From Cesiribacteraceae bacterium YIM B00369 (GTDB lineage: Bacteria > Bacteroidota > Bacteroidia > Cytophagales > Cyclobacteriaceae), in contig JAFMYY010000017.1 of NCBI GenBank assembly GCA_017948555.1, positions 25,809 to 89,808 of the forward strand: a stretch of DNA of 64,000 bases. Reading direction: 5' to 3'. Below are positions 26,001-35,126 of this stretch, piece by piece (the stretch's first letter is position 1; each line of letters begins with the position of its first letter). The notes below the pieces were generated by a model that did no database searches, was not told the origin of the DNA, and was given only the letters and a program-made list of their open reading frames with translations. The position numbers were made by a program, and so were the translations under genes.

Positions 26001-28385
26001 TTGGAATTACAAACACCAAATAATAAGCTGAATAATACGCAGGACAGCCTTGCCGAAGCCAAAAAGTTCCTCTTTGAGGTACTCCGTTTTTGGCCTTTGG
26101 TGCTGGTTTCGGTACTTATTGCTTTAGGCTGGGCATGGTATGAGAATAAGTACACTCCCAGGATCTATCCGGTTGCCATGACTATACTGGTGAAGGAGAA
26201 TTCAGGACAGGAAAATTCTGCAGCCATGCTTTACCAGAATGCCCTCATAAAATCTCCCACCAATGCTTATAATGAGCCCATCCTTTTAAAGGCCGACCCG
26301 CTCATGCAGAAGGTGGTTGAAAAGCTGGGCTTTCACATCAGGTTTTTCCTGGAAGGCAATATCCGGACAACAGAAATTTATCCGGGATTGCCAATAGAAA
26401 TAAATGCTGCTGAAGGAGGGGGCCTGCCGTATGGCCGCTACTGGATTCAGCTGATCAGTCCGCAGCATTTTTACCTCACTCCTAAAACGGAAGAGGTTCC
26501 TGTGTTTAGCGGGAATGAAAATTTATATGCCTTTGGAGATCAGGTAAGGATAGGGAACCATGTTTTTTCTGTTACTAAAAAACAGGGATTTGCTTATCAG
26601 CCCTTTTACAATCAGCCTTTTTTCTTACAGCTCAGCAGTTCTGCCGGCACTGGAGCTTCTTATGGCGGCCGGTTAAATGTTTCCTGGGTGGAGAAAGGGG
26701 CGGCCGTTTTAAAATTAGCCATCACAGGGGAAACCCCTGAAAAAGAAATTGATTTCCTGAATACGCTTGCACGTACCTATATTGAGCAGGACCTGGAGAT
26801 AAAAAACCTTAATGCCAGTCGTACCATTAGTTTTATCGGGGAGCAGCTGGGACAGATTTCCGATTCCTTAAGCCTTATTGAAAGGGAGCTGCAGCAGTTT
26901 AAAGAAAATAACGTAAATGCAGGGTTGAGCGGTGAAAGCAGCCGGATGTACGGGCAGTTGCAGGAGCTTGTTGCAGAGCAGACCCAGCTCCAGATTCAGC
27001 GGCAGTATTACAACTACCTGCAGGAATACCTGCAGGAAGAAGGTGGAAAAGGTGAGCTGGTGGTTCCTTCTGCTTTAGGTATCAGTGATCCGGTAATGAA
27101 TACGCTGATTGCGGAAATGGTAAGTTTGCAGCTGCAGCAGGAAGAGCTAAAACGCAATACACGACCGGACAATCCTTTCGTACAGCAAATAGCGGAGCGT
27201 TTAAGTGACCTGCGCAGGAACATTCTCGAGAACCTTGCCACACAAAAGGGAAGTCTCCGCATAACTGAAAAAAGCCTGCAGCAGCGCATGAACCGCATTG
27301 AAGGTGAAGTGAAAAAGCTGCCACGGGCGGAAAGGGAATATGTTAATATCCGCCGGACTTATAGTTTGAGCGAAGGGCTCTTCAATTTCCTGATGGAAAA
27401 ACAGGCGGAAGCAAGCATTAGTCAGGCATCTGCTGTGCCGGATATTTCCATTGTTAACCCTGCAAAACAGGTGGGAGGCGCTCTTACTCCTGATACTAAA
27501 AAAAATTATACCATGGCGCTCCTGTTTGGGCTGGGGCTTCCATTAGGTTTTATTTTTCTGAAAAATTACCTGAACAATAAGGTGCAGGATAAGGAGCAAA
27601 TTGCACGGTTTACAAATATGCCACTTTTAGGGGTGGTCGGCCATAAAGGAAAGTCTGATAACCTTATAGTAATAAACAGGCCTAAATCAGCTGTTTCGGA
27701 AGCTTTCCGGTCTATAAGGTCTAATTTGCAATTCTTCGGGGGGAATGGTGAAAAGGAAAAAAAAGTATACCTGATCACTTCCTCCATCAGTGGGGAGGGT
27801 AAAACTTTTTGTTCCATTAATTTGGCAACAGTTTTTGCCTATAGCGGGAAAAAGACCCTGCTATTGGGTGCCGACCTTAGGAAACCAAAAATATGGCAGG
27901 ATTTTGAGCTGTCAAATGAAACAGGCCTGAGTAACTATTTGGCAATGAAAGCTCCGCTGGAGGAAATTATTCAGTCGACAAAAGTGCAGAATCTGGATTT
28001 AATATCCGGTGGAATAACACCTCCAAATCCTTCAGAACTGCTGATGAGCAGGAAGATGCAGGAATTGATGGAGGAGTTGGAGAAGAGGTATGATGTAATC
28101 ATTATTGATACACCTCCTATTGGACTGGTAACCGATGCACTGGTGCTGATGCCTTATGCAGAACATTCTGTTTTTGTGGTGCGGCAAAATTATACGCCAA
28201 CAGACTTAATTAAAAATGCCCAGGAGCTATATCTGGCAGGGAAAATTACCAATATCAGCATTTTGTTCAATGATTTAAAAGCCCATGGAAAAAGCTATGG
28301 CTACGGATATGGATACGGTTATGGATACTACGAGGATAAGGAAGAAAGAAAAGGATTATTTGCAAAACTCTTCCGCAGAAATTAA
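26001..28385 (+). CDS. polysaccharide co-polymerase / tyrosine autokinase (Wzc-like)
   Basis: A 794-residue BY-kinase fused to a Wzz-type chain-length domain, controlling polymer length and export at the inner membrane. A first membrane helix lies near residues 27-46 (FWPLVLVSVLIALGWAW). The periplasmic part contains long coiled-coil helices (about 270-450), and a second helix is MALLFGLGLPLGFIFL (about 505-525). The cytosolic kinase has Walker A SSISGEGKTF, A' LLGADLRKPK and Walker B VIIIDTPP. The C-terminal tyrosine cluster is a YG repeat (about residues 770-782). The start is TTG at 26001: an in-frame stop lies just upstream and no ATG precedes the first helix. Confidence 0.93.
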   Translation: MELQTPNNKLNNTQDSLAEAKKFLFEVLRFWPLVLVSVLIALGWAWYENKYTPRIYPVAMTILVKENSGQENSAAMLYQNALIKSPTNAYNEPILLKADPLMQKVVEKLGFHIRFFLEGNIRTTEIYPGLPIEINAAEGGGLPYGRYWIQLISPQHFYLTPKTEEVPVFSGNENLYAFGDQVRIGNHVFSVTKKQGFAYQPFYNQPFFLQLSSSAGTGASYGGRLNVSWVEKGAAVLKLAITGETPEKEIDFLNTLARTYIEQDLEIKNLNASRTISFIGEQLGQISDSLSLIERELQQFKENNVNAGLSGESSRMYGQLQELVAEQTQLQIQRQYYNYLQEYLQEEGGKGELVVPSALGISDPVMNTLIAEMVSLQLQQEELKRNTRPDNPFVQQIAERLSDLRRNILENLATQKGSLRITEKSLQQRMNRIEGEVKKLPRAEREYVNIRRTYSLSEGLFNFLMEKQAEASISQASAVPDISIVNPAKQVGGALTPDTKKNYTMALLFGLGLPLGFIFLKNYLNNKVQDKEQIARFTNMPLLGVVGHKGKSDNLIVINRPKSAVSEAFRSIRSNLQFFGGNGEKEKKVYLITSSISGEGKTFCSINLATVFAYSGKKTLLLGADLRKPKIWQDFELSNETGLSNYLAMKAPLEEIIQSTKVQNLDLISGGITPPNPSELLMSRKMQELMEELEKRYDVIIIDTPPIGLVTDALVLMPYAEHSVFVVRQNYTPTDLIKNAQELYLAGKITNISILFNDLKAHGKSYGYGYGYGYGYYEDKEERKGLFAKLFRRN

Positions 28386-28425
28386 ATCTTCAAGAGGTTT
28401 TACTCATGGGGAAGAAGATTGGACG

Positions 28426-29250
28426 ATGGTCATTAAGCCCCAGTCCAGCCTGTTTGATCTGGAGCTTAAGGAGGTGTGGCGGTACCGTGATTTGCTCTTG
28501 CTGTTCGTACGCAGGGACTTTGTGACCTTTTACAAGCAGACGGTACTGGGTCCTATCTGGTTCTTTCTGCAGCCGGTGCTGACAACCATTATTTTTACCT
28601 TTGTTTTTGGTAATGTGGCTAAGCTATCTACGGACGGTATTCCGCACGTAGTTTTTTATCTCAGCGGAATTGTACTTTGGAGCTATTTTGCGGAATGTAT
28701 CAATAAAACATCTACAATCTTTATCGCTAATGCCAATATATTTGGTAAGGTGTATTTTCCGCGAATTATTATGCCCCTTTCTATTGTGGTAAGCAATATG
28801 ATGAAATTTGGGGTGCAGTTCCTCTTGTTTCTGGCCGCTTGGATTTACTTTATAACCAAAGGAGCTGGCATTGAACCGAATTTATATGCCTTGCTCTTTC
28901 CTTTTCTGCTCTTCCTGATGGCTGGGCTTGGCCTGGGGCTTGGGATGATTATATCATCAGCTACTACTAAATATCGCGATTTGACTTTCCTCTTAACTTT
29001 CGGGGTACAACTGGCCATGTATGCCTCGCCGGTAATCTATCCGCTCTCCACTCTGGAAGGAAACATCAGGTTGTTAATTCTCCTAAACCCAATGAGCGCC
29101 ATCATAGAAACTTTCCGTTATGGTTTCCTTGGTGAAGGTACTTTTGAATGGGTGTATTTAGGTTATAGTACGCTTTTCTGTATTATCGCCATGTATATGG
29201 GCACCCTTATTTTTAATAAGGTACAGCGTTCATTTATGGATACCGTTTAA
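28426..29250 (+). CDS. ABC-2 polysaccharide exporter, membrane subunit (Wzm-like)
   Basis: A 274-residue permease with about six membrane helices, typical of ABC-2 exporters of O-antigen or teichoic acid type. Family-typical sequence includes YRDLLLLFVRRDFVTFYKQTVLGPIW near the N terminus (cytosolic interface helix), FGNVAKLSTDGIPHVVFYLSG and the C-terminal LNPMSAIIETFRYGFLGEG. I choose ATG 28426; the longer frame from 28285 would overlap the kinase gene by 100 bases and reads its tyrosine tract out of frame. It pairs with the ATPase gene that follows. Confidence 0.92.
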   Translation: MVIKPQSSLFDLELKEVWRYRDLLLLFVRRDFVTFYKQTVLGPIWFFLQPVLTTIIFTFVFGNVAKLSTDGIPHVVFYLSGIVLWSYFAECINKTSTIFIANANIFGKVYFPRIIMPLSIVVSNMMKFGVQFLLFLAAWIYFITKGAGIEPNLYALLFPFLLFLMAGLGLGLGMIISSATTKYRDLTFLLTFGVQLAMYASPVIYPLSTLEGNIRLLILLNPMSAIIETFRYGFLGEGTFEWVYLGYSTLFCIIAMYMGTLIFNKVQRSFMDTV

Positions 29251-29364
29251 CACCAATCGTCTGTGCGGTGAGTATAACGAAGAAATAAGCTCAAAGGATG
29301 GTGAGGAGGGATGGTTTACGCTCCTGCCTTGTGTGGGAAAAAAATATTAAGTTTAAAAAATAAA

Positions 29365-30633
29365 ATGTCGGATTCATCAATAAAAGTAGAAAATCTTTCG
29401 AAGCAATACCGGCTTGGCCTGGTCGGTACAGGGACACTAACACATGACCTGAACCGTTGGTGGCACCAGGTAAGAGGTAAAGAAGACCCCTACCTGAAAA
29501 TTGGTGAGACAAATGACCGGGCTACGAAAGGAAAAAGTGATTATGTATGGGCTTTGAAAGATATAAATTTTGAGGTAAAGCAGGGTGAGGTGCTAGGGAT
29601 TATCGGGAAGAACGGCGCGGGTAAATCTACCCTGTTAAAGTTGCTGAGCAGAGTTACGACTCCTACAACGGGTGAAATAAAAGCAAAGGGACGAATAGCT
29701 TCCTTGCTTGAAGTTGGGACTGGGTTTCACCCTGAACTAACCGGAAGGGATAACATTTACCTTAATGGGGCTATACTTGGGATGACAAAGGCTGAAATAA
29801 AGAGCAAATTTGATGAAATAGTTGAATTTAGCGGTGCTGCCCGCTACATCGATACCCCGGTGAAGCGCTATAGCAGTGGCATGCGGGTCCGTCTTGCCTT
29901 TGCGGTTGCGGCATACTTGGAGCCTGAAATTCTTATCGTTGATGAGGTTTTAGCTGTCGGTGATGCCGAGTTTCAGAAAAAAGCCATTGGCAAAATGAAA
30001 GAAGTTAGTAAAGGAGAGGGACGGACTGTTCTATTTGTAAGTCATAACATGGCCGCAGTCCAAAATTTGTGTACTCATGGGCTACTGTTGATGAATGGAA
30101 CGGTTTTAAATATTGGAAATACGAATGAAATTGTAAAACAGTATTTGAGCATCAACCAGAAACAACTTTCTACTGGATATGAAGAGTTTGAAGATGAAGG
30201 TAAAGAAGCCTGGGTTCACAGTATTACGTTAAAAAATTCACAAAAAGAAACAACAAGTAAACTTAAATTTGGAGAAAAATTTTCTGTTAAACTAAAAGTA
30301 GAATGTAATATAGATGTTTCTAATCTGGAGCCTCTAATTGCAATTGATACAAGTAATGAAATTCGGGTTTTTACTAGTTCGAGTGGAGAGCAGGGAATGA
30401 GCTATTCAGTAAAAAAGGATTCATCGGTGGAGGTTGAGGCTTTCTTTGATAATTTGGTTTTAGTACCCGGAGAGTATTCTCTGGTATTGGCATTACGTTC
30501 AGGAAAAACGCAGCAATTTGATGTTATTTTTAATGCCCTAAAGTTTGAAATAACTGAGGAAGCTTATATAGGTGTCGTTCCGCATAATGGAAGTTGGGGA
30601 GTAATTAGAGTCAATCCTGTATGGAAGTTTTGA
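29365..30633 (+). CDS. ABC-2 polysaccharide exporter, ATPase subunit (Wzt-like)
   Basis: A 422-residue protein with an ABC ATPase domain (about 1-250): Walker A GIIGKNGAGKSTLLKLL, signature YSSGMRVRLAFAVAA, Walker B ILIVDEVLAVGD. A C-terminal beta-rich carbohydrate-binding domain follows (about 285-422, ending VVPHNGSWGVIRVNPVWKF), as in Wzt proteins that recognise the polymer cap. ATG 29365 (MSDSSIKVENLSKQY) is chosen over the upstream 29311. Base composition drops sharply at about 30.1 kb, between the ATPase and the binding domain. The stop overlaps the next gene by 13 bases. Confidence 0.93.
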   Translation: MSDSSIKVENLSKQYRLGLVGTGTLTHDLNRWWHQVRGKEDPYLKIGETNDRATKGKSDYVWALKDINFEVKQGEVLGIIGKNGAGKSTLLKLLSRVTTPTTGEIKAKGRIASLLEVGTGFHPELTGRDNIYLNGAILGMTKAEIKSKFDEIVEFSGAARYIDTPVKRYSSGMRVRLAFAVAAYLEPEILIVDEVLAVGDAEFQKKAIGKMKEVSKGEGRTVLFVSHNMAAVQNLCTHGLLLMNGTVLNIGNTNEIVKQYLSINQKQLSTGYEEFEDEGKEAWVHSITLKNSQKETTSKLKFGEKFSVKLKVECNIDVSNLEPLIAIDTSNEIRVFTSSSGEQGMSYSVKKDSSVEVEAFFDNLVLVPGEYSLVLALRSGKTQQFDVIFNALKFEITEEAYIGVVPHNGSWGVIRVNPVWKF

Positions 30634-31334
30634 GAAAAAAATTTAAATTCTTTTACTATAATTATATCCTTTTGTTCAGGAGGAAAAGGATCCATATTTT
30701 AAGCGATAGCCATGGAGAAGTGTTTAAATATGTTTCTTTTTCTAGCTTGGGAAATGATGTTTTTCCAAAATATTGTATTGTTCCGGGGGCAACAGCTTCA
30801 GGTTTGGTAAACCCAAATTCTAAAACACAGGCTTTTCCTTTGTTTATGAATCATTTAGAATCCTTTGTATTCAAAAAAGATTACATTATTTTACTACTTG
30901 GTGAAGTAGATTGTGGTTTTGCTATTTGGATAAGAGCCGAAAAGCATGGAATAAGTGTAACAAGTCAATTAAAAACAACTCTTGGAAATTATTTTAATTT
31001 CATAAAGAACTTAAAAGGGGAAAGCAAAAGAATAATTGTTTGCAGTGCTATACCTCCTACAATAAAAGATGGAGTTTCTTTAGGTGAGGTAGCAAACCTA
31101 AGAAAGATAGTTAAGGCTAGCCAAAAAGACAGGACGGATTTAACTAGGAAATTTAATCAAGAGCTAAAAAAGTTTTGTGCTGAGAATAATTTTATGTTTT
31201 TAGATTTAGATGAAATTTTAATAGATCAAAAAACGGGCACAGTTAAAGAATATTTTATGAACGTTGATCCTAAAGATCATCATCTGGACCATCAAAAGCT
31301 AGCAGAAGTGATAAATACATTTTTTAGAAAATAA
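30621..31334 (+). CDS. SGNH/GDSL-like hydrolase, putative
   Basis: A 237-residue protein with weak SGNH-hydrolase signals: ILSDSHGE near residue 26 (block I serine), LLLGEVDCGF (block II/III-like) and DPKDHHLDHQKLAE near the C terminus (Asp-x2-His block V). If correct, it could add or remove acyl groups on the polysaccharide. It overlaps the Wzt gene by 13 bases, so it is cotranscribed. AT-rich codon use like the block that follows. Confidence 0.62.
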   Translation: MEVLRKKFKFFYYNYILLFRRKRIHILSDSHGEVFKYVSFSSLGNDVFPKYCIVPGATASGLVNPNSKTQAFPLFMNHLESFVFKKDYIILLLGEVDCGFAIWIRAEKHGISVTSQLKTTLGNYFNFIKNLKGESKRIIVCSAIPPTIKDGVSLGEVANLRKIVKASQKDRTDLTRKFNQELKKFCAENNFMFLDLDEILIDQKTGTVKEYFMNVDPKDHHLDHQKLAEVINTFFRK

Positions 31335-31497
31335 GTAGAATTAAACAAAAATTAACAGACCATTTTCAATTGCTAAAAGGATATTCAAGGATTAACAATA
31401 AAAATTAAGTTTTACAAAAGGATAATAACCTTAAGGTTTAGAAATAATAATAAAAGGCTTTGAGAATCTAGTCAAAGATGGATCTGGAAAGAAGATA

Positions 31498-32025
31498 ATG
31501 AAGTTTTTACGTGAATTAAAAGAGTCTTTTTTTCTGCTTCTGGCAAATTATTGTACGAGATTGAGCTTTTTTGATAAAAAGCGCTACAAGATTTATAGGT
31601 TAGCTGGAATTAGAGTAAGGGAGAAATGCACCATCTTAGGACCGTTGATTATTCGGCCAATCGGTAGGGCAGGAAATATTGAAATTGGTAAACATACTTT
31701 TATTAATACTGAAGTTAGGTTTGGATGCCCTCTTAGTAAAATAAAAATTGGTGATTACGTGGAAATTGGACCTAGGGTTAGCTTTGAGACAGTAAATCAC
31801 AATCTTCTTTACAAAAAGGAAGGCTTAAGAGGAGGAAGAACGTTTCCTATTACTGTTGAGAATCATGTTTGGATAGGAGCTGGTGCAATTATCTTACCTG
31901 GTGTAAAAATAGGCTTTGGCTCTGTTGTAGCAGCAGGTGCAGTAGTGAACAAAGATGTTGAGCCTCATACTGTTGTTGCAGGGATTCCAGCCAAATGCAT
32001 TAAGAGCTTGTACCAATCGCAATAA
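31498..32025 (+). CDS. hexapeptide-repeat acyltransferase
   Basis: A 175-residue left-handed beta-helix transferase of the CatB/NodL/WcaF type. Hexapeptide turns run from about residue 58 ([16 protein letters not shown]) through [15 protein letters not shown], with the catalytic His in TVNHNLLY and [29 protein letters not shown] coils at the end (split here by spacing). It ends [13 protein letters not shown], a typical C-terminal tail. Likely O- or N-acetylates a sugar of the polymer. Confidence 0.88.
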   Translation: MKFLRELKESFFLLLANYCTRLSFFDKKRYKIYRLAGIRVREKCTILGPLIIRPIGRAGNIEIGKHTFINTEVRFGCPLSKIKIGDYVEIGPRVSFETVNHNLLYKKEGLRGGRTFPITVENHVWIGAGAIILPGVKIGFGSVVAAGAVVNKDVEPHTVVAGIPAKCIKSLYQSQ

Positions 32026-32110
32026 ATGTAAATAAAAAAATTATTAAAAAGATTGTGCCAGCACCTTTAATGAAGGTTTAATATGAAAAAAAGAAAAGAA
32101 AAAGCAAGAA

Positions 32111-33280
32111 ATGTTGAGAGAATTCGGTAGCACTAAAAAGGTTGAAGTAAGTAGTAACTTGCAATATATTGATAGCTTAAGAGGAGTTGCTATATTAATG
32201 GTTATTCTCGTACATACCTCACAAACGGTATCTGGGCTTCATTCCTATATCCAGACGGTCTGTAATTTCGGGCAAATGGGAGTGCAACTTTTCTTCGTTC
32301 TTTCAGCCTTTACTCTTTGCCTTTCAATGGAGCGGAGGAGTGGTCAAAGTGGGTTGGGAAGTTTTTACAACCGAAGGTTCTTTCGCATAGCTCCTCTTTA
32401 TTATTTTGGAATTGTATTCTATTTATTTTTTTATTCTACTATAAATTTTTTCAGTGATGATTACTTTTTTTCAACAGACCAATATACAAGTTTAAATATA
32501 AGCGCAAACTTGTTTTTCTTTCACGGATTTTACCCTCCAGCAAACAATAATATTGTTCCTGGAGGATGGTCTATAGGTACCGAAATGGCATTTTACCTTA
32601 TTTTTCCGTTTCTTTTTTTGTTGTATAAAAGGTTCCGGGAATATAAAGCTGCATTATTCTTAATTCCTGTCACAGGCCTTTTAATTACTTATTCAATTTT
32701 CTTGCTATTGTCGGCTTTGGGTATTAAAAATATAAACAATGATTCGTTTTACTATTTTAACTTAATTAATCAGCTGCCTGTGTTCCTTCTTGGAATTTCA
32801 TTTTACTTTATGCCATTGAATTTTAAGCCTAAGAAATTCCTTCATAATATTGTTGCCTTTGCCATACTAATATTTCTTTTGTTTGTGGCAGTATTTGTTT
32901 TTTCAAGGACCAGAGACATAACGATGAAACCATTCATTTCTGGTGTTGCATTTCTTTCTTTGTTATTTGTTTTCAGGACTGTTAAGTTCCTCAATTTTGA
33001 ATGGTTGCAGAATCTTGGAAGGTTGTCTTATTCCATATATCTTTTTCATTTTGTTTTTGCCTGGGTATTATCATCGGTTATTGTGGAACTTCTTAAAGGT
33101 TCACTTGATTCCAATCTGCTCCTCTTCATTTGTTTTACAGTAAGTGTCTTGCTTTCTGCATTTGTTGCTAACCTTTCTTCACCTTTGATTGAAAAACCCG
33201 GCATTCATTTAGGAAATAAAGTGCTTCTATATTTCAAAAAGAAACCTGAAAGAACAATCAAAACGATAGACTTAAAATAA
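32111..33280 (+). CDS. acyltransferase 3 family membrane protein (OafA/YrhL-like)
   Basis: A 389-residue polytopic membrane protein with about ten helices. N-terminal family motif: QYIDSLRGVAILMVILVHTS with the conserved Arg and catalytic His, then FGQMGVQLFFVLSAFTL, RRFFRIAPLYY, and VPGGWSIGTEMAFYLIFPF. These enzymes transfer acetyl groups across the membrane to surface sugars. Surrounded by other modifying enzymes, so it probably acetylates this polysaccharide. Confidence 0.92.
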   Translation: MLREFGSTKKVEVSSNLQYIDSLRGVAILMVILVHTSQTVSGLHSYIQTVCNFGQMGVQLFFVLSAFTLCLSMERRSGQSGLGSFYNRRFFRIAPLYYFGIVFYLFFYSTINFFSDDYFFSTDQYTSLNISANLFFFHGFYPPANNNIVPGGWSIGTEMAFYLIFPFLFLLYKRFREYKAALFLIPVTGLLITYSIFLLLSALGIKNINNDSFYYFNLINQLPVFLLGISFYFMPLNFKPKKFLHNIVAFAILIFLLFVAVFVFSRTRDITMKPFISGVAFLSLLFVFRTVKFLNFEWLQNLGRLSYSIYLFHFVFAWVLSSVIVELLKGSLDSNLLLFICFTVSVLLSAFVANLSSPLIEKPGIHLGNKVLLYFKKKPERTIKTIDLK

Positions 33281-33504
33281 AGGTTAAATAAAAAGGAAAT
33301 TAATTAAAATGAATGACAAAAAGAGGGAAGTGAAGTCTCAAAAGCGTTTGTTTTTGCGTAAAATAGAAGCTCTCTAATGGGCGTCTTTGTGTAGCTACAT
33401 AAGGTAGTTTAAAAGGGACTATTTCTAAACTGGTCTGTTTTATAGAGATCATTTAACCAAACAGTAAATTTGTTTTTCATAAGATTTATGAACAGATATA
33501 ATCA

Positions 33505-34215
33505 ATGAAACCTTTTCTTAAAAAAGTTTTTCCCGAAAAAATATTAAATAATTATCAGGAGTTCCAGAGAAGAAGTAAAGCGAAAGAAATCTATTTAAAA
33601 GAGAAAGAGAAAGAGGAATTTGGAGATTACTATTCATTGAATGCTTTCGATTACTATAAATGTATATTTGTGCATATTCCAAAAGCAGCTGGAGTGTCTG
33701 TAAATAAATCCCTTTTTGGAAATTTAGGTGGTGGGCATCGCAGTATCAGAGAATATCAAGATATTTATCCAAAGAAAACTTTTCAGAGGTACTTTAAATT
33801 TACATTCGTAAGAAATCCGTACGAACGAGTTTTCTCAGCCTTTAGTTTTTTAAAGAAGGGTGGCTTTAATGAGCGAGATGCCTTATGGTCAAAAGATTAT
33901 CTTTCAAAATTTAATAACTTTGAAGCTTTCGTAAAAGAGTGGGTTAACCCGGAAAATATTTACAGGAAAAACCATTTTACCCCGCAGTTTGAGTATTTAA
34001 TAAGTAAGGATGGGACGATTCCATTAGACTTCATAGGAAAGGTTGAAAATATGGATCAAGATTTTTCTTTTGTTTGTAACAAAATGAATGTGCCCTACAC
34101 TTTACAACATTTAAATTCTAGTTTCAAAAAGACCGCAGAAGAATGTATGGATGATGAAATGAAAAGTATTATACGAAAAGCGTATTCGAAGGATTTTGAA
34201 TTGTTTTCTTATTAA
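33505..34215 (+). CDS. sulfotransferase family 2 domain protein
   Basis: A 236-residue protein with the two PAPS-binding signatures: FVHIPKAAGVSVNKSLFG (5'-phosphosulfate loop) and FTFVRNPYERVFSAFSF (3'-phosphate site). The C-terminal half contains FIGKVENMDQDF and LNSS, as in carbohydrate sulfotransferases of this family. It may sulfate a sugar of the exopolysaccharide; other proteins of this fold in glycan loci have uncertain roles. About 220 gene-free bases precede it. Confidence 0.83.
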   Translation: MKPFLKKVFPEKILNNYQEFQRRSKAKEIYLKEKEKEEFGDYYSLNAFDYYKCIFVHIPKAAGVSVNKSLFGNLGGGHRSIREYQDIYPKKTFQRYFKFTFVRNPYERVFSAFSFLKKGGFNERDALWSKDYLSKFNNFEAFVKEWVNPENIYRKNHFTPQFEYLISKDGTIPLDFIGKVENMDQDFSFVCNKMNVPYTLQHLNSSFKKTAEECMDDEMKSIIRKAYSKDFELFSY

Positions 34216-34217
34216 TT

Positions 34218-35117
34218 GTGAAAAAAGGAAAAAAAGTAATTTCAATTGTAGTATGTACCTACAATAGGGCGGAAATTCTTCAAAACTGTTTGGCTTCCCT
34301 TGTTAACCAAACTATTAGCTTAGAAGAATTTGACATTATTGTTGTTGATAATAACTCGACAGACCACACCAAGGAGTTGGTAGAAAGCTACGCTAAAAGT
34401 CACCAAAATATCCGCTATTATCTCGAGAAAAAACAGGGGTTGAGTTATTCCAGAAATGTTGGATACGATTTAGCTGACAGTGAATGGATTGGATATCTCG
34501 ACGATGACGCAAAGGCAACCTCGGAATATATTTCAACTGCTTTATCAACAATTAAAAATTATGATTTTGATTGTTTTGGAGGGCCTTATTATGCTTGGTT
34601 TTCTAAATTAAGACCTTATTGGTTACCTGAAGATTTTGGGACCAAAGAAATTGAAGGAGATGCTGTTGCCCGCATATATGCTCCTGAAATTTCTGGTGGT
34701 AACATGTTTTTCAAAATGGCTGTTCTTGAAACATTTAATGGATTCCGAACAGATTTAGGCATGAACGGGGAAAGCATTGGGTATGGCGAGGAAACGGAAC
34801 TGCAATTAAGATTGCTTGAAGCCGGAAAAAAAATTGGTTATGTTCCCTCCCTATCAATTCTGCACCTTGTAAATGAGAGAAAACTACATATTTCTTGGCA
34901 TTTAAAAGCTTCGTATGCTCATGGACGAAAAAAAGCATACATGGAAAAATTTCAATCGAACCGTTTTAAGTTTGTTATTAAAGAAGCAATAGACTTTCCT
35001 TTTAAAATTCTTCCTTTTTTGGTTAAAGGTTTAATAAAAAGAGAGTTCCGATTGTACTTATTCAAATATGGGCGACCAGTTTTCTTTAGATGGGGATTAT
35101 TTTTAAATTCAAAGTAA
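34218..35117 (+). CDS. glycosyltransferase family 2
   Basis: A 299-residue GT-A protein: SIVVCTYNRAEILQNCLASL (N-terminal nucleotide-binding strand), VDNNSTDHTKELVESY, GLSYSRNVGYDLADSEWIGY and the metal-binding LDDDAKAT. The acceptor-side motif GYGEETELQLRLLEAG (ED equivalent) is present. GTG start at 34218, three bases after the sulfotransferase stop, so tightly coupled. Confidence 0.9.
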   Translation: MKKGKKVISIVVCTYNRAEILQNCLASLVNQTISLEEFDIIVVDNNSTDHTKELVESYAKSHQNIRYYLEKKQGLSYSRNVGYDLADSEWIGYLDDDAKATSEYISTALSTIKNYDFDCFGGPYYAWFSKLRPYWLPEDFGTKEIEGDAVARIYAPEISGGNMFFKMAVLETFNGFRTDLGMNGESIGYGEETELQLRLLEAGKKIGYVPSLSILHLVNERKLHISWHLKASYAHGRKKAYMEKFQSNRFKFVIKEAIDFPFKILPFLVKGLIKREFRLYLFKYGRPVFFRWGLFLNSK

Positions 35118-35126
35118 CGGTAATTT

